This document shows positions 1 to 8,223 of a stretch of DNA of 64,000 nt, piece after piece. The DNA is from Ferranicluibacter rubi (GTDB lineage: Bacteria > Pseudomonadota > Alphaproteobacteria > Rhizobiales > Rhizobiaceae): assembly GCF_011603255.1 (NCBI RefSeq), contig NZ_JAANCM010000002.1, positions 518,333 to 582,332 on the forward strand, written 5' to 3'. How positions within the stretch are numbered: position 1 is the first letter of the stretch; every line of letters begins with the position of its first letter. The translations under genes and the position numbers were made by a program. The notes under the pieces are model-generated. The model had not been told where the DNA came from. It did not search any database and saw only the letters and a program-made list of their open reading frames with translations.

Positions 1-1
1 C

Positions 2-622
2 CGGCTGGAGCTGGCCGCCGATTATCTCGTCATGGCCGCCTGGCTCGCCTTCCTGAAGTCCCGCCTTCTCATTCCGCAGCCGCACAAGGACGATGGGCCG
101 TCGGGTGAGGAAATGGCCTCAGCACTGGCCTTCCGGCTTAAACGGCTGGAGGCCATGCGGGATGCCGCAACCCGGCTCGTCAACCGCAACCGGCTGGGTC
201 GCGATGTCTTTGCGCGCGGCGCACCGGAGCACATCCCGGTCGAGCGAACCTCCGCTTTCGAGGCGTCGCTTTACGATCTCCTGCAGGCCTATGCGAGCCT
301 GCGCCAGCGTGAGGCGGTGATGCAGGTGACGATCGAGCGCCGGCAGGTCTGGTCGCTCGCCGATGCGCGCCTCATTCTCGCGCGGCTGATGGGTGGCCTG
401 TCGGACTGGACGGTGCTCGATGATTATCTCCTGCGCTATGTCGGCGATCCCCGCCAGCGCGTGAGCGCCATCGCCAGCGCCTTTGCCGCCTCGCTGGAAA
501 TGGTTCGCGAGGGTCGGCTGGAGATCCGGCAGGACGAAGCCTTCGCGCCCATCTACGTCCGGCTCGGGGAAAACCCGATGACCGAGGACGAGATCGCAGA
601 ACTGGAAGCGCGCAATGGCTGA
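2..622 (+). CDS. scpA: Segregation and condensation protein A (ScpA), 5' end cut by window edge
   Basis: Kleisin subunit of the bacterial SMC-ScpAB condensin complex, which compacts and segregates the chromosome. The open frame already runs at base 2, so the true start lies outside the window; about 206 residues are visible. The first visible residues carry the ScpA-typical stretch DYLVMAAWLAFLKSRLLIP. The C-terminal part, a winged-helix region in the family that contacts the SMC head, ends in EDEIAELEARNG. The stop overlaps the start of scpB by 8 bases, indicating translational coupling. Order and length fit Rhizobiaceae. Identification is firm; only the N terminus is missing. Confidence 0.9.
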   Translation, partial: RLELAADYLVMAAWLAFLKSRLLIPQPHKDDGPSGEEMASALAFRLKRLEAMRDAATRLVNRNRLGRDVFARGAPEHIPVERTSAFEASLYDLLQAYASLRQREAVMQVTIERRQVWSLADARLILARLMGGLSDWTVLDDYLLRYVGDPRQRVSAIASAFAASLEMVREGRLEIRQDEAFAPIYVRLGENPMTEDEIAELEARNG

Positions 623-1319
623 GGTCCACGGGGACGACGCCCTTGTTCGCGAGAGAGACGACGCGCATCGGGCCGACGAACTGGAGCGGATCGCCGAGGC
701 TCTGGTTTTCGCCGCAGCCCAGCCCGTCTCGGAAACTTATCTCGCCCAGCGCTTGCCGAGCGGCACGGATGTTCGCAGCATCATGCTGCGCTTGAAGGCC
801 TTCTACGCGACGCGTGGCGTCAACCTCCTGCAGGTCGAGGATCACTGGGCGTTCCGCACCGCGGCCGATCTCTCCTTCGCCCTGTCGTCGGATGCGCAGG
901 AGGTGCGCAAACTCTCGCGCGCTGCGCTCGAAATACTCTCCGTCATCGCCTACCATCAGCCCGTTACGCGCGCCGAAATCGAAGACATCCGCGGCGTGCA
1001 GACCTCCAAGGGTACGCTCGACGTATTGATGGAAGCCGGATGGGTGCGATTTCGTGGGCGCCGCCGGACGCCCGGCCGACCGGTAACCTTTGCGACGACA
1101 CGCGATTTTCTCGACCATTTCGGTCTTGAGGAACTGCGCGACCTGCCCGGACTGGAGGAGCTGAAGGGCGCAGGCTTGCTTGCCGGCCGCATCCCGCCCA
1201 ACTTCCATGTCCCCTTGCCATCCGGCAACGACGACCTGTCGGATGACGAAGATCCGATTACCGCCCTCGATCTGGAGGAGCTCGGCCTTCTCCCGCCGAG
1301 CGGCGACGAGCCTGCCTGA
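615..1319 (+). CDS. scpB: Segregation and condensation protein B (ScpB)
   Basis: Partner of ScpA in the SMC condensin complex. The 234-residue protein has the two winged-helix domains expected. The conserved segment around residues 110-150 (LEILSVIAYHQPVTRAEIEDI, RGVQ, LDVLMEAGWV, then GRPVTFATT) is the ScpB signature. A Asp/Glu-rich tail follows residue 200, as is common in alphaproteobacterial ScpB. The ATG lies inside the end of scpA, so the two are one transcriptional unit, probably continuing into tatABC after a 250-base gap. No oddities. Confidence 0.92.
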   Translation: MAEVHGDDALVRERDDAHRADELERIAEALVFAAAQPVSETYLAQRLPSGTDVRSIMLRLKAFYATRGVNLLQVEDHWAFRTAADLSFALSSDAQEVRKLSRAALEILSVIAYHQPVTRAEIEDIRGVQTSKGTLDVLMEAGWVRFRGRRRTPGRPVTFATTRDFLDHFGLEELRDLPGLEELKGAGLLAGRIPPNFHVPLPSGNDDLSDDEDPITALDLEELGLLPPSGDEPA

Positions 1320-1568
1320 TATTCACCGTGATCGGCAGTGTGATGCTCTCGCGGGATTGAACAGCGTGAGCATTGCGTGACATCACCGTTTCCTTTAGAT
1401 CTTTGCCCGAAAAGCAGGATTGCGTTTCCTCAGGGAGAATCGCATCGGCCGACAAAGACGAGGGCTGAGAGCAGGGCGGTGATGCTGGCTTGAAAGCTTG
1501 ATAAAGTGGAATAGGGCAGGCAGGCCATCCCGGATGGGTTTGTCGGATTTGCAGGGAGTTTTAAGAGA

Positions 1569-1826
1569 ATGGGTTCATTCAGCATCTGGCACTGGCTCAT
1601 CGTGCTCGTCGTCGTCCTGCTGCTCTTCGGTCGCGGCAAGATCCCGGAATTGATGGGCGATGTCGCCAAAGGCATCAAGAGCTTCAAGAAGGGCATGACC
1701 GACGACGAGACGGATGCCGCCGACAAGCCGGGTTACGACAAGCCCGGCTACGACAAGGCCCCTTATGACAAGGGCGCCCCTATCGACCCGCGGACCGTCG
1801 AACATAAATCCGACGAAGTCCGCTGA
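1569..1826 (+). CDS. tatA: Sec-independent protein translocase subunit TatA
   Basis: Pore-forming subunit of the twin-arginine translocase, which exports folded proteins across the inner membrane. The 85-residue protein shows a short N-terminal membrane helix ([15 protein letters not shown]), the [12 protein letters not shown] hinge and an amphipathic helix with [10 protein letters not shown]. It is longer than the roughly 65-70 residues usual in the family: the tail carries a repeated Tyr-Asp-Lys unit ([15 protein letters not shown]) before an acidic end. A purine-rich ribosome binding site precedes the ATG. It is followed by tatB after 63 bases. Confidence 0.95.
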   Translation: MGSFSIWHWLIVLVVVLLLFGRGKIPELMGDVAKGIKSFKKGMTDDETDAADKPGYDKPGYDKAPYDKGAPIDPRTVEHKSDEVR

Positions 1827-1889
1827 TCAGCCAGTCTGGACGCGCAGCACACGCCGCGCGTCCCATCATGATGTGCGGAGTTCCTGAGT

Positions 1890-2660
1890 ATGCTTGACGT
1901 CGGCTGGACCGAGCTTGTTGTCATTGCCATCGTCCTGATCATCGTCGTTGGCCCGAAGGACCTGCCGCCGATGCTCCGGACCTTCGGCAAGATGATGTCG
2001 AAGATGCGTGGCATGGCCACCGATTTCCGCCATCAGTTCGACGAGGCTCTGCGTGAGGCGGATCTCGACGATGTGCGCAAGACGCTGAGCGACGCGCAGA
2101 AACTCAACCCGGCAAACAGCCTGCGCGAGGCGATGAACCCGCTTCGCCAGATGGGCAACGACATCAAGGCTGACCTGCAGAAGGCGACCCGCCCGGATGA
2201 AAAGCCGGCCGCCGTCGCTTCGGACATTCCGCCGGCCCCGGAGATGGCGGCATCGGTTGCGATACCAGCCGAACAGCCCGCGGTTGTCACAAACGGCGTC
2301 ACTCCGGCCGCAGGCGCAACGGATACCGTCGCCTCCGCCCCGGTTACTCCCGTTACGTCCTCCCCCCTTGCCACCGACACACGCGTTGAGACCAAGCCCC
2401 GCAAGCGCTCCGTAAAGGCAGAAGCTGGGAACGCGGAAGCCGGTGCTGTCAATGGCGTCGCGGTGGCATTGCCGCGGAAGAAGTCGGCAAAGGCCCCGGG
2501 TGACACCACGACGGCCAAGCCCCGCAAGCGCGCCTCTGCGCCGATCGGCGATGCCGATGTTGCGGAGATCGGCGCGAAGTTAGCCAAGCGGAAGAAGACG
2601 GTGAAAGCCGACGTCCCGCTTAATACACCGATGACGCCGAAGAGCGGAGACGATGCATGA
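1890..2660 (+). CDS. tatB: Sec-independent protein translocase subunit TatB
   Basis: Substrate-receptor subunit of the twin-arginine translocase, acting with TatC. The N terminus has the membrane helix MLDVGWTELVVIAIVLIIVV followed by the GPKDLPP hinge and an amphipathic helix. At 256 residues it has a long low-complexity Ala/Pro/Lys-rich tail, with repeated KPRKR and PRKK basic patches, typical of rhizobial TatB. The last 4 bases overlap the tatC start (ATGA), so translation is coupled. Located between tatA and tatC in the usual order. Confidence 0.95.
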   Translation: MLDVGWTELVVIAIVLIIVVGPKDLPPMLRTFGKMMSKMRGMATDFRHQFDEALREADLDDVRKTLSDAQKLNPANSLREAMNPLRQMGNDIKADLQKATRPDEKPAAVASDIPPAPEMAASVAIPAEQPAVVTNGVTPAAGATDTVASAPVTPVTSSPLATDTRVETKPRKRSVKAEAGNAEAGAVNGVAVALPRKKSAKAPGDTTTAKPRKRASAPIGDADVAEIGAKLAKRKKTVKADVPLNTPMTPKSGDDA

Positions 2661-3475
2661 GCGCCGATATCGAAGACAAGCCTCAGCCGCTTCTCGATCA
2701 CCTCATCGAGCTGCGCACCCGCCTGATCTGGGCCGTCGGCGCCTTCTTCGTAGCCTTCCTGGTGTGCTTCTTCTTCGCCAAACAGATCTTCAACATTCTT
2801 GTGCAGCCCTACAAATGGGCCGTGTCCTGGGCAGGGCTGGATCACCGCGCGGCCGGCCTGATCTACACGGCGCCGCAGGAGTTCTTCTTCACGCAGATCA
2901 AGGTGGCGATGTTCGGCGCTTTGGTCATCGCTTTCCCGATGATTGCGACGCAGCTCTACAAGTTCGTCGCGCCCGGCCTCTACAAGAACGAGCGCGCCGC
3001 GTTCCTGCCGTTCCTGATCGCATCGCCGCTGCTGTTCCTGCTCGGTGCGGCGCTCGTCTACTTCTTCTTCACGCCGATGGTGATGTGGTTCTTCCTGAAC
3101 ATGCAGCAGGAAGGCGGGCAGGGCGAAGTCTCGATTCAGCTCCTGCCGAAGGTCTCGGAATATCTGAGCCTGATCATGTCGCTGATCTTCGCCTTCGGCC
3201 TCGTCTTTCAGCTGCCGGTCATCACCACGCTTCTAGCGCGTGTGGGGTTCGTCACGGCCGATACGCTGGCGGCCAAGCGCAAATACGCGATCGTGATCTC
3301 GTTCATCGCCGCGGCCATCCTGACGCCGCCGGATCCCGTCTCCCAGATCGGCCTTGCGATCCCCGCGATCCTTCTCTACGAGATTTCCATCTATACGGCC
3401 CGACTCATCGAGCGCCAGCGCGCCAAAGATGCGGCGTCGCGGGAGCTTGCGGAAGCCGACGAGAAGACGGATTGA
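2657..3475 (+). CDS. tatC: Sec-independent protein translocase subunit TatC
   Basis: Multi-spanning core of the twin-arginine translocase that binds the RR signal peptide. The 272-residue protein begins with the conserved HLIELRTRLIWAVGAFF region, has six predicted membrane segments, and shows the family motifs APQEFFFTQIK and FPMIATQLYKFVAPGLYKNE, followed by PDPVSQIGLAIPAI. It overlaps tatB by 4 bases. The charged C-terminal tail (ERQRAKDAASRELAEADEKTD) is cytoplasmic. Complete and unremarkable. Confidence 0.96.
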   Translation: MSADIEDKPQPLLDHLIELRTRLIWAVGAFFVAFLVCFFFAKQIFNILVQPYKWAVSWAGLDHRAAGLIYTAPQEFFFTQIKVAMFGALVIAFPMIATQLYKFVAPGLYKNERAAFLPFLIASPLLFLLGAALVYFFFTPMVMWFFLNMQQEGGQGEVSIQLLPKVSEYLSLIMSLIFAFGLVFQLPVITTLLARVGFVTADTLAAKRKYAIVISFIAAAILTPPDPVSQIGLAIPAILLYEISIYTARLIERQRAKDAASRELAEADEKTD

Positions 3476-3582
3476 TTCTCTATCAGGAGATCCGGTGGTC
3501 TTCACGCGGCTCGGAAGGTCCTCGGCGTCTTCGTCCGCGTCCTTTGCGGAATGTCGGGTCTCTCACGTCCGGAGACTGATCG

Positions 3583-4866
3583 ATGCTCGATATCAAATGG
3601 GTGCGGGACAATCCCGAAGCGCTCGACGCAGCACTGGCAAAACGCAGCGCTCCTGCGCAGGCAGCAAGCCTGATAGCGCTGGATGAGAAGCGGCGCGGCC
3701 TCGTGCAGGCTCTGCAGGACATGCAGTCCCGTCGCAATTCCGCATCGAAGGAAATCGGCGCGGCGATGGCGCAGAAGAACGCCGAGCTTGCCGATCGCCT
3801 GAAGGCCGAGGTGGCCGAGCTCAAGACCGCGATGCCGGCGCTTGAGGACCAGACGCGCACGGTCGATGCCGAACTTCTCGACGTCCTCTCCCGCCTCCCC
3901 AATATCCCTCTGGAAGATGTACCCGTCGGCGCTGACGAGCACGCGAACATCGTTACCCGCACCATCGGTGCGCGTCCCGGCTGGAACCACAAGGCGCTGG
4001 AGCATTTCGAAATCGGCGAAGCGCTCGGCTACATGGATTTCGAACGTGCGGCCAAGCTGTCCGGCTCTCGCTTCACGGTGCTGACCGGCCCGCTGGCGCG
4101 CATGGAACGCGCGCTCGGCCAGTTCATGATCGATCTCCACACCGGCGAGCATGGCTACACCGAGGTGTCCTCGCCGCTGATGGTGCGTGACGATGCCATG
4201 TTCGGCACCGGTCAGCTTCCGAAATTCTCGGAGGAGCTCTTTCGCACGACCGATGGCCGCTGGCTGATCCCGACGGCCGAGGTGACGCTGACCAACCTGG
4301 TGCGCGAGGAGATCGTCGAGGCCGAAAAACTGCCGCTGCGCTATACGGCGCTGACGCCGTCTTTCCGCTCGGAAGCCGGTTCCGCCGGTCGGGATACCCG
4401 CGGTATGCTGCGCCAACACCAGTTCTGGAAATGCGAGCTCGTGTCGATCACGGACGCCGAGACGTCGATCGATGAGCATGAGCGTATGACCGCTTGTGCG
4501 GAAGAGGTGTTGAAGCGTCTCGGCCTGCATTACCGCGTCCTCACGCTCTGCACCGGCGACATGGGCTTTGGCGCCCGCAAGACCTACGATCTCGAAGTCT
4601 GGCTGCCTGGCCAGAATACCTTCCGCGAGGTCTCCTCCTGCTCCGTCTGCGGCGATTTCCAGGGCCGGCGCATGAATGCGCGCTACCGCTCGAAGGACGA
4701 AAAGGCGCTGAAGTTCGTCCACACGCTGAATGGTTCGGGCACCGCCGTCGGCCGCGCGCTGATCGCCGTTATGGAAAACTACCTGAACGAGGATGGTTCG
4801 GTCACCGTGCCCGACGTTCTCCAGCCCTATATGGGCGGGCTGACCCGGATCGAAGCGGCGCGTTGA
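3583..4866 (+). CDS. serS: Seryl-tRNA synthetase
   Basis: Class II aminoacyl-tRNA synthetase charging tRNA-Ser (and tRNA-Sec where present) in the cytoplasm. The 427-residue protein starts [18 protein letters not shown] and has an N-terminal Ala/Glu-rich coiled coil (about residues 30-100). Class II motif 2 is seen as [15 protein letters not shown] followed by HQFWKCELV, and motif 3 as [17 protein letters not shown]. It lies 107 bases after tatC and shortly before pcm. In related rhizobia surE usually sits between serS and pcm; here there is no room for it. Confidence 0.97.
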   Translation: MLDIKWVRDNPEALDAALAKRSAPAQAASLIALDEKRRGLVQALQDMQSRRNSASKEIGAAMAQKNAELADRLKAEVAELKTAMPALEDQTRTVDAELLDVLSRLPNIPLEDVPVGADEHANIVTRTIGARPGWNHKALEHFEIGEALGYMDFERAAKLSGSRFTVLTGPLARMERALGQFMIDLHTGEHGYTEVSSPLMVRDDAMFGTGQLPKFSEELFRTTDGRWLIPTAEVTLTNLVREEIVEAEKLPLRYTALTPSFRSEAGSAGRDTRGMLRQHQFWKCELVSITDAETSIDEHERMTACAEEVLKRLGLHYRVLTLCTGDMGFGARKTYDLEVWLPGQNTFREVSSCSVCGDFQGRRMNARYRSKDEKALKFVHTLNGSGTAVGRALIAVMENYLNEDGSVTVPDVLQPYMGGLTRIEAAR

Positions 4867-4927
4867 TGCGTGGCAACGCGGCCACCGACCGGGCGCCGCG
4901 TTGCCGATGAAGGGGGAGGACGGGCGC

Positions 4928-5581
4928 ATGGCGACACGATTGCTGGAGCAGGAGGGGTTTGCGGCTCTGGTCCTGCGTCTGCGTGCCGAAAGCATTACCA
5001 ACAAAGGCCTGCTGAACGCCGTCGAGGAAACGCCACGCACCCTGTTTGCGCCTGCCCCCTACCAGAAGGAGGCGCTCTCCTCCCGCATCGTCCCGCTCGA
5101 CTGCGGATCCTTCATGGAAGGCTTCGACTTTGCTGTGCGTACCTTGCATGCCCTTGGCGTAAAGCCCGGGCAGCGTATTCTCGAGATTGGCACCGGCAGC
5201 GGCTTCACGGCGGCCGTCATGGGGCGGATCGCCGAGCGCGTCCTGAGCTATGAGCGCTACAAGACGCTGGTGATCAATGCACAGGCGAGCCTCGACAAGG
5301 CCAGCATCCGTAACGTCATCGTCCGGCAGGCCGATGGCAGTGCCGGCTTGGTGGGCGAGGGGACCTTCGACCGCATCCTTGTGACCACCGCTTTCGACAG
5401 CCTGCCACGCGTGTTCTCCGACCATCTCGTCTCCGGCGGCGTCCTGCTCGTGCCCATCATGGTCAGCGAAACCGAATGCCGCATGGTGCGCCTTACCCGG
5501 ACCGGAAGCCGCTTCGATCGCGAGGATCTGTTCGAGGCGCCATACCTCCCGATCGTCCCCAAAATGGCGGCATTTCTCTAG
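4928..5581 (+). CDS. pcm: Protein-L-isoaspartate O-methyltransferase
   Basis: Methylates isoaspartyl residues in damaged proteins using S-adenosylmethionine. The SAM-binding motif ILEIGTGSGFTAAVMG is near residue 80, and the family segment around LSSRIVPLDCGSFMEG precedes it. I chose the ATG at 4928 (MATRLLEQEGF) because a strong GGGAGGA ribosome binding site lies 7 bases upstream; in-frame TTG 4901 and ATG 4907 are alternatives. The resulting 217-residue length fits the family. Gap to serS is about 60 bases, so co-transcription is likely. Confidence 0.9.
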   Translation: MATRLLEQEGFAALVLRLRAESITNKGLLNAVEETPRTLFAPAPYQKEALSSRIVPLDCGSFMEGFDFAVRTLHALGVKPGQRILEIGTGSGFTAAVMGRIAERVLSYERYKTLVINAQASLDKASIRNVIVRQADGSAGLVGEGTFDRILVTTAFDSLPRVFSDHLVSGGVLLVPIMVSETECRMVRLTRTGSRFDREDLFEAPYLPIVPKMAAFL

Positions 5582-5668
5582 AATCACGACGCTTCCCCGT
5601 TGCACGACGGGCCGGGTCATCCGCATTCATTCGCAACGTCTTCAACAGTCTTTTGGCAATTCAATGGG

Positions 5669-5684
5669 TTAACGCAGCATTAAC
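5669..5684 (+). promoter_or_regulatory. CtrA-type binding site (TTAA-N7-TTAAC)
   Basis: The sequence TTAA-CGCAGCA-TTAAC is an exact match to the full CtrA recognition motif known from Caulobacter and Rhizobiales. It lies in the 208-base intergenic region, 105 bases ahead of the 218-residue hypothetical gene. Whether it activates or represses is inferred only from its presence. Confidence 0.55.
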
Positions 5685-5789
5685 CTGATCCAGCCTCGCG
5701 CAAGCCTTGGGATCTACCCCAGAGGGAGACCTCACAGAGCTTTGCAGAGGTGCAGGCTCCCAAGGCGTTGAGGCGCAAGGAGCGTATCC

Positions 5790-6446
5790 ATGCAGATTGC
5801 AGGCAAGACCATCACCGCGACCAATGATACCGGCCAGCGCAATGTGCGTCCGCAGGTCCAGGTTCGGCCGGATGTGGACAGCCGTGACGCCCCGGTTCCC
5901 GCGGTCGTCATCGGCGGCAATTACGACCCGTCCTCCCGCGTCTCCCTTTCCGCTGAAACCTTGCTCTTCCTTTCTCGAACGCGGCGGGCCCAGGAAAAAT
6001 ATCCGCCGCTGACGCGCGACGAATGGAACAACAAGCTCTCGCCGCAGCTTGCCGCCCGCGAGTACCAGGCCTTCGGCAAGTATGGGGAAACCGGCGACTA
6101 CAAGGCCTATTACCGCGGCTTCATCGACTATTACGACAACCTGCGTCCAGACGATCAGCACAGCCTTCGCTATTTCGGCACCCGCGACGCCGCTGTCGCA
6201 GGGCTGCGCTCCATGGAGTACGAGGATGAGTCGGGCCTCGATGCGGCAGGTGGTTTCCAGACGCTGGTCGATGTGCTTTTGGACGGAGAGAAGCCCACGC
6301 CATCGGATCAAGCCGGCGATGCGCCGGGCGTGATGATCACGGGCGACATGTTCGGTTGGGACAGTGGCTCGGTCTCCTACGAGGACGTCACCGAAAGCCG
6401 CGCCGAACATTCCGAGATCGAGCGCTTCTACCGAGAAAGCTTTTGA
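5790..6446 (+). CDS. Hypothetical protein, 218 residues
   Basis: I do not recognise a named family. The ATG has a good ribosome binding site (AAGGAGCG, 5 bases upstream). No signal peptide or membrane helix is visible. The N-terminal 50 residues look disordered (polar, Pro/Asp/Arg-rich). A central region has aromatic-rich helices around residues 85-120 (REYQAFGKYGETGDYKAYYR, GFIDYYDNLRP). The C-terminal 50 residues are acidic. Codon use and GC match the neighbours, so it is probably a real cytoplasmic protein of restricted (Rhizobiales) distribution. A CtrA-type site lies upstream and the NlpD-like gene downstream. Confidence 0.7.
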   Translation: MQIAGKTITATNDTGQRNVRPQVQVRPDVDSRDAPVPAVVIGGNYDPSSRVSLSAETLLFLSRTRRAQEKYPPLTRDEWNNKLSPQLAAREYQAFGKYGETGDYKAYYRGFIDYYDNLRPDDQHSLRYFGTRDAAVAGLRSMEYEDESGLDAAGGFQTLVDVLLDGEKPTPSDQAGDAPGVMITGDMFGWDSGSVSYEDVTESRAEHSEIERFYRESF

Positions 6447-6514
6447 TCTTTCTGTGGATTCCGACGATCGCGATCATCACGCACACGGTTAAAACCACAA
6501 AGGATGACTGGGTC

Positions 6515-6530
6515 TTAACCCGCCGGTAAC
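6515..6530 (+). promoter_or_regulatory. CtrA-like binding site (TTAA-N7-GTAAC)
   Basis: TTAA-CCCGCCG-GTAAC differs from the CtrA consensus TTAA-N7-TTAAC at one base. It is 56 bases before the ATG of the NlpD-like lipoprotein gene, a position compatible with promoter control. Cell-division and envelope genes are established CtrA targets in alphaproteobacteria, which makes the site plausible, but binding is inferred. Confidence 0.45.
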
Positions 6531-6585
6531 TCTAATACGTTTTAATAAACCTACATCGGGGCTGTGTTCCAAGTAGGTAAGCGTC

Positions 6586-8148
6586 ATGCGTTTGAGTGTA
6601 TCGTCATCTGTTCATAAATCGGTCATCCGTCTGGGAGTGGCCGTTCTCCTGGCGAGCGCGGCGAGTGGCTGCAGTTCGGACTCGTCCCGGTTCGGAGGGT
6701 TGTTTTCCCGCTCGTCCGACCTGACGACAAATTCCATTCCCAGCGCTTCCGTGCCGGTTCCGCGTGGAGACGTCGACGGCAGCGGCAACATGCCGCCCAT
6801 GTCGAACACCCGCCAGGCGGCGGTCAGTCAGTCTTTCCCGGATCCGGTCAATGCGACGCCGGTGTCCCGCACACGCGTTGCCTCGACGCCAATGAATGTT
6901 CAGCGGACGACCCTTGCTGAGCCGACCCGTCGTCCGAGCGCTCAACCTTTCCCGTCTGAAGCGTCTTCCGCACAGCGCGGCGCGCCGGCACTGGCGACAC
7001 CCGATCCGGTGAATACCGCGACCGTTCGTTCGTCCAGCGGCTGGTCCACCGTTAATGCTCCGGCTGTGCTGATGCGTCAGGGCGATACGACGGCATCTTT
7101 GGCAACCCGCTTCGGCGTGCCGGAAAAGGAAATCCTGAAGGCCAACGGCCTGAAGCGCGGCTCCGACGCCGAGCCGGGTCAGCGCATTCTAATCCCCACC
7201 TACGGTGCGGCCGGCAGCGCTGCCAAGGCATCGGCGTCCCAGGCTGCGACGGCCCTTGATGTCGATAAGCAGAAGAACAAGCCGGTCCTGCCGGAAAACC
7301 GCGACGTCGCCATCCTGCCGACCCAGACGCAGAGCCGCGAAAAGGGCTCGACCGCGAACGGCACCACGGCCGGCAAGCAGCCGGTGGCCGGCGAAGGCGA
7401 CAAGGCAGGGACCTACACGGTGAAGGCAGGCGATTCGCTGAATCGCATCGCCAAGGCCAATGGTGTCTCCGTCGATCAGCTGCGCGCTGAAAACGGCCTG
7501 ACGAATGGCGCGATCCGTGTCGGCCAGGCTCTGAAGCTGCCGAAGACGACCTCGGTTGCCCGCAATACGGCCCAGCCCGGTACCGACGACGTCACCACGG
7601 CATCCGTCGCTCCGAAGGCTGCGGCCCCGAAGGTTGAGCCGAAGACGGCAAAGGTCGAACAGGCCAAAGCCGATGCGTCCAAGCCGACGGAGTATACCCC
7701 GGCCGTTGCCAAGCAGTCGGTCAATGAGGTCGCCGCCAAGGATGATGGTTCCGATGCGCCGAAGGCAACCGGCATCAGCAAGTATCGCTGGCCGGTGCGC
7801 GGTGCGGTCGTTGCTGGCTACGGCGCCAATGTCGAGGGCAACCGCAATGACGGCATCAACATCTCGGTGCCCGAGGGGACCCCGATCAAGGCAGCCGAAA
7901 ACGGCGTGGTCATCTACTCCGGCAGCAGCCTGAAGGAACTCGGGAACGCAGTTCTCGTGCGTCACGACGACGGCACGGTCACCGTCTATGGCAACGCTTC
8001 CGAGCTGAAGGTGCAGCGCGGCCAGAAGATCCAGCGCGGCCAGACACTTGCAGCATCCGGCATGAGCGGCACCGCGACCCAGCCGCAGGTGCACTTCGAA
8101 GTCCGCAAGAACGCGACGGCTGTGAACCCAGCGACCTATCTCGAATAG
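6586..8148 (+). CDS. LysM/LytM (M23-like) lipoprotein, NlpD-type
   Basis: Probable envelope lipoprotein that binds peptidoglycan and regulates cell-wall amidases at division. The 520-residue protein has a lipoprotein signal with lipobox around SAASGC (Cys about residue 29), two LysM domains (about residues 155-205 and 275-320, the second containing YTVKAGDSLNRIAKANGVSV), a low-complexity linker, and a C-terminal LytM/M23 fold (about residues 400-520). The metal ligands of active M23 enzymes look absent: the HxxxD site reads NDGIN and the HxH site reads QVH, as in the non-catalytic E. coli NlpD. A CtrA-like site lies upstream and a terminator downstream. Confidence 0.88.
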   Translation: MRLSVSSSVHKSVIRLGVAVLLASAASGCSSDSSRFGGLFSRSSDLTTNSIPSASVPVPRGDVDGSGNMPPMSNTRQAAVSQSFPDPVNATPVSRTRVASTPMNVQRTTLAEPTRRPSAQPFPSEASSAQRGAPALATPDPVNTATVRSSSGWSTVNAPAVLMRQGDTTASLATRFGVPEKEILKANGLKRGSDAEPGQRILIPTYGAAGSAAKASASQAATALDVDKQKNKPVLPENRDVAILPTQTQSREKGSTANGTTAGKQPVAGEGDKAGTYTVKAGDSLNRIAKANGVSVDQLRAENGLTNGAIRVGQALKLPKTTSVARNTAQPGTDDVTTASVAPKAAAPKVEPKTAKVEQAKADASKPTEYTPAVAKQSVNEVAAKDDGSDAPKATGISKYRWPVRGAVVAGYGANVEGNRNDGINISVPEGTPIKAAENGVVIYSGSSLKELGNAVLVRHDDGTVTVYGNASELKVQRGQKIQRGQTLAASGMSGTATQPQVHFEVRKNATAVNPATYLE

Positions 8149-8178
8149 GGCGTTTCTTTCCACGGACTGAAAACAAAA

Positions 8179-8202
8179 AATCCCCGGCTTGCCGGGGATT
8201 TT
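8179..8202. terminator. Rho-independent terminator, probably bidirectional
   Basis: Stem AATCCCCGGC/GCCGGGGATT with a 2-4 base loop, flanked by A-runs on the left and T-rich sequence on the right. It sits between the convergent NlpD-like gene and the DUF815 ATPase gene and can serve both. Confidence 0.85.
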
Positions 8203-8223
8203 GCATATCAGGATTTGTGTCGC

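Noticed and set aside
1320..1568. Small RNA gene between scpB and tatA
   Set aside because: No promoter, terminator or stable hairpin seen.
3502..5040. A 512-codon open frame antisense to serS
   Set aside because: Shadow of serS; no recognisable domain.
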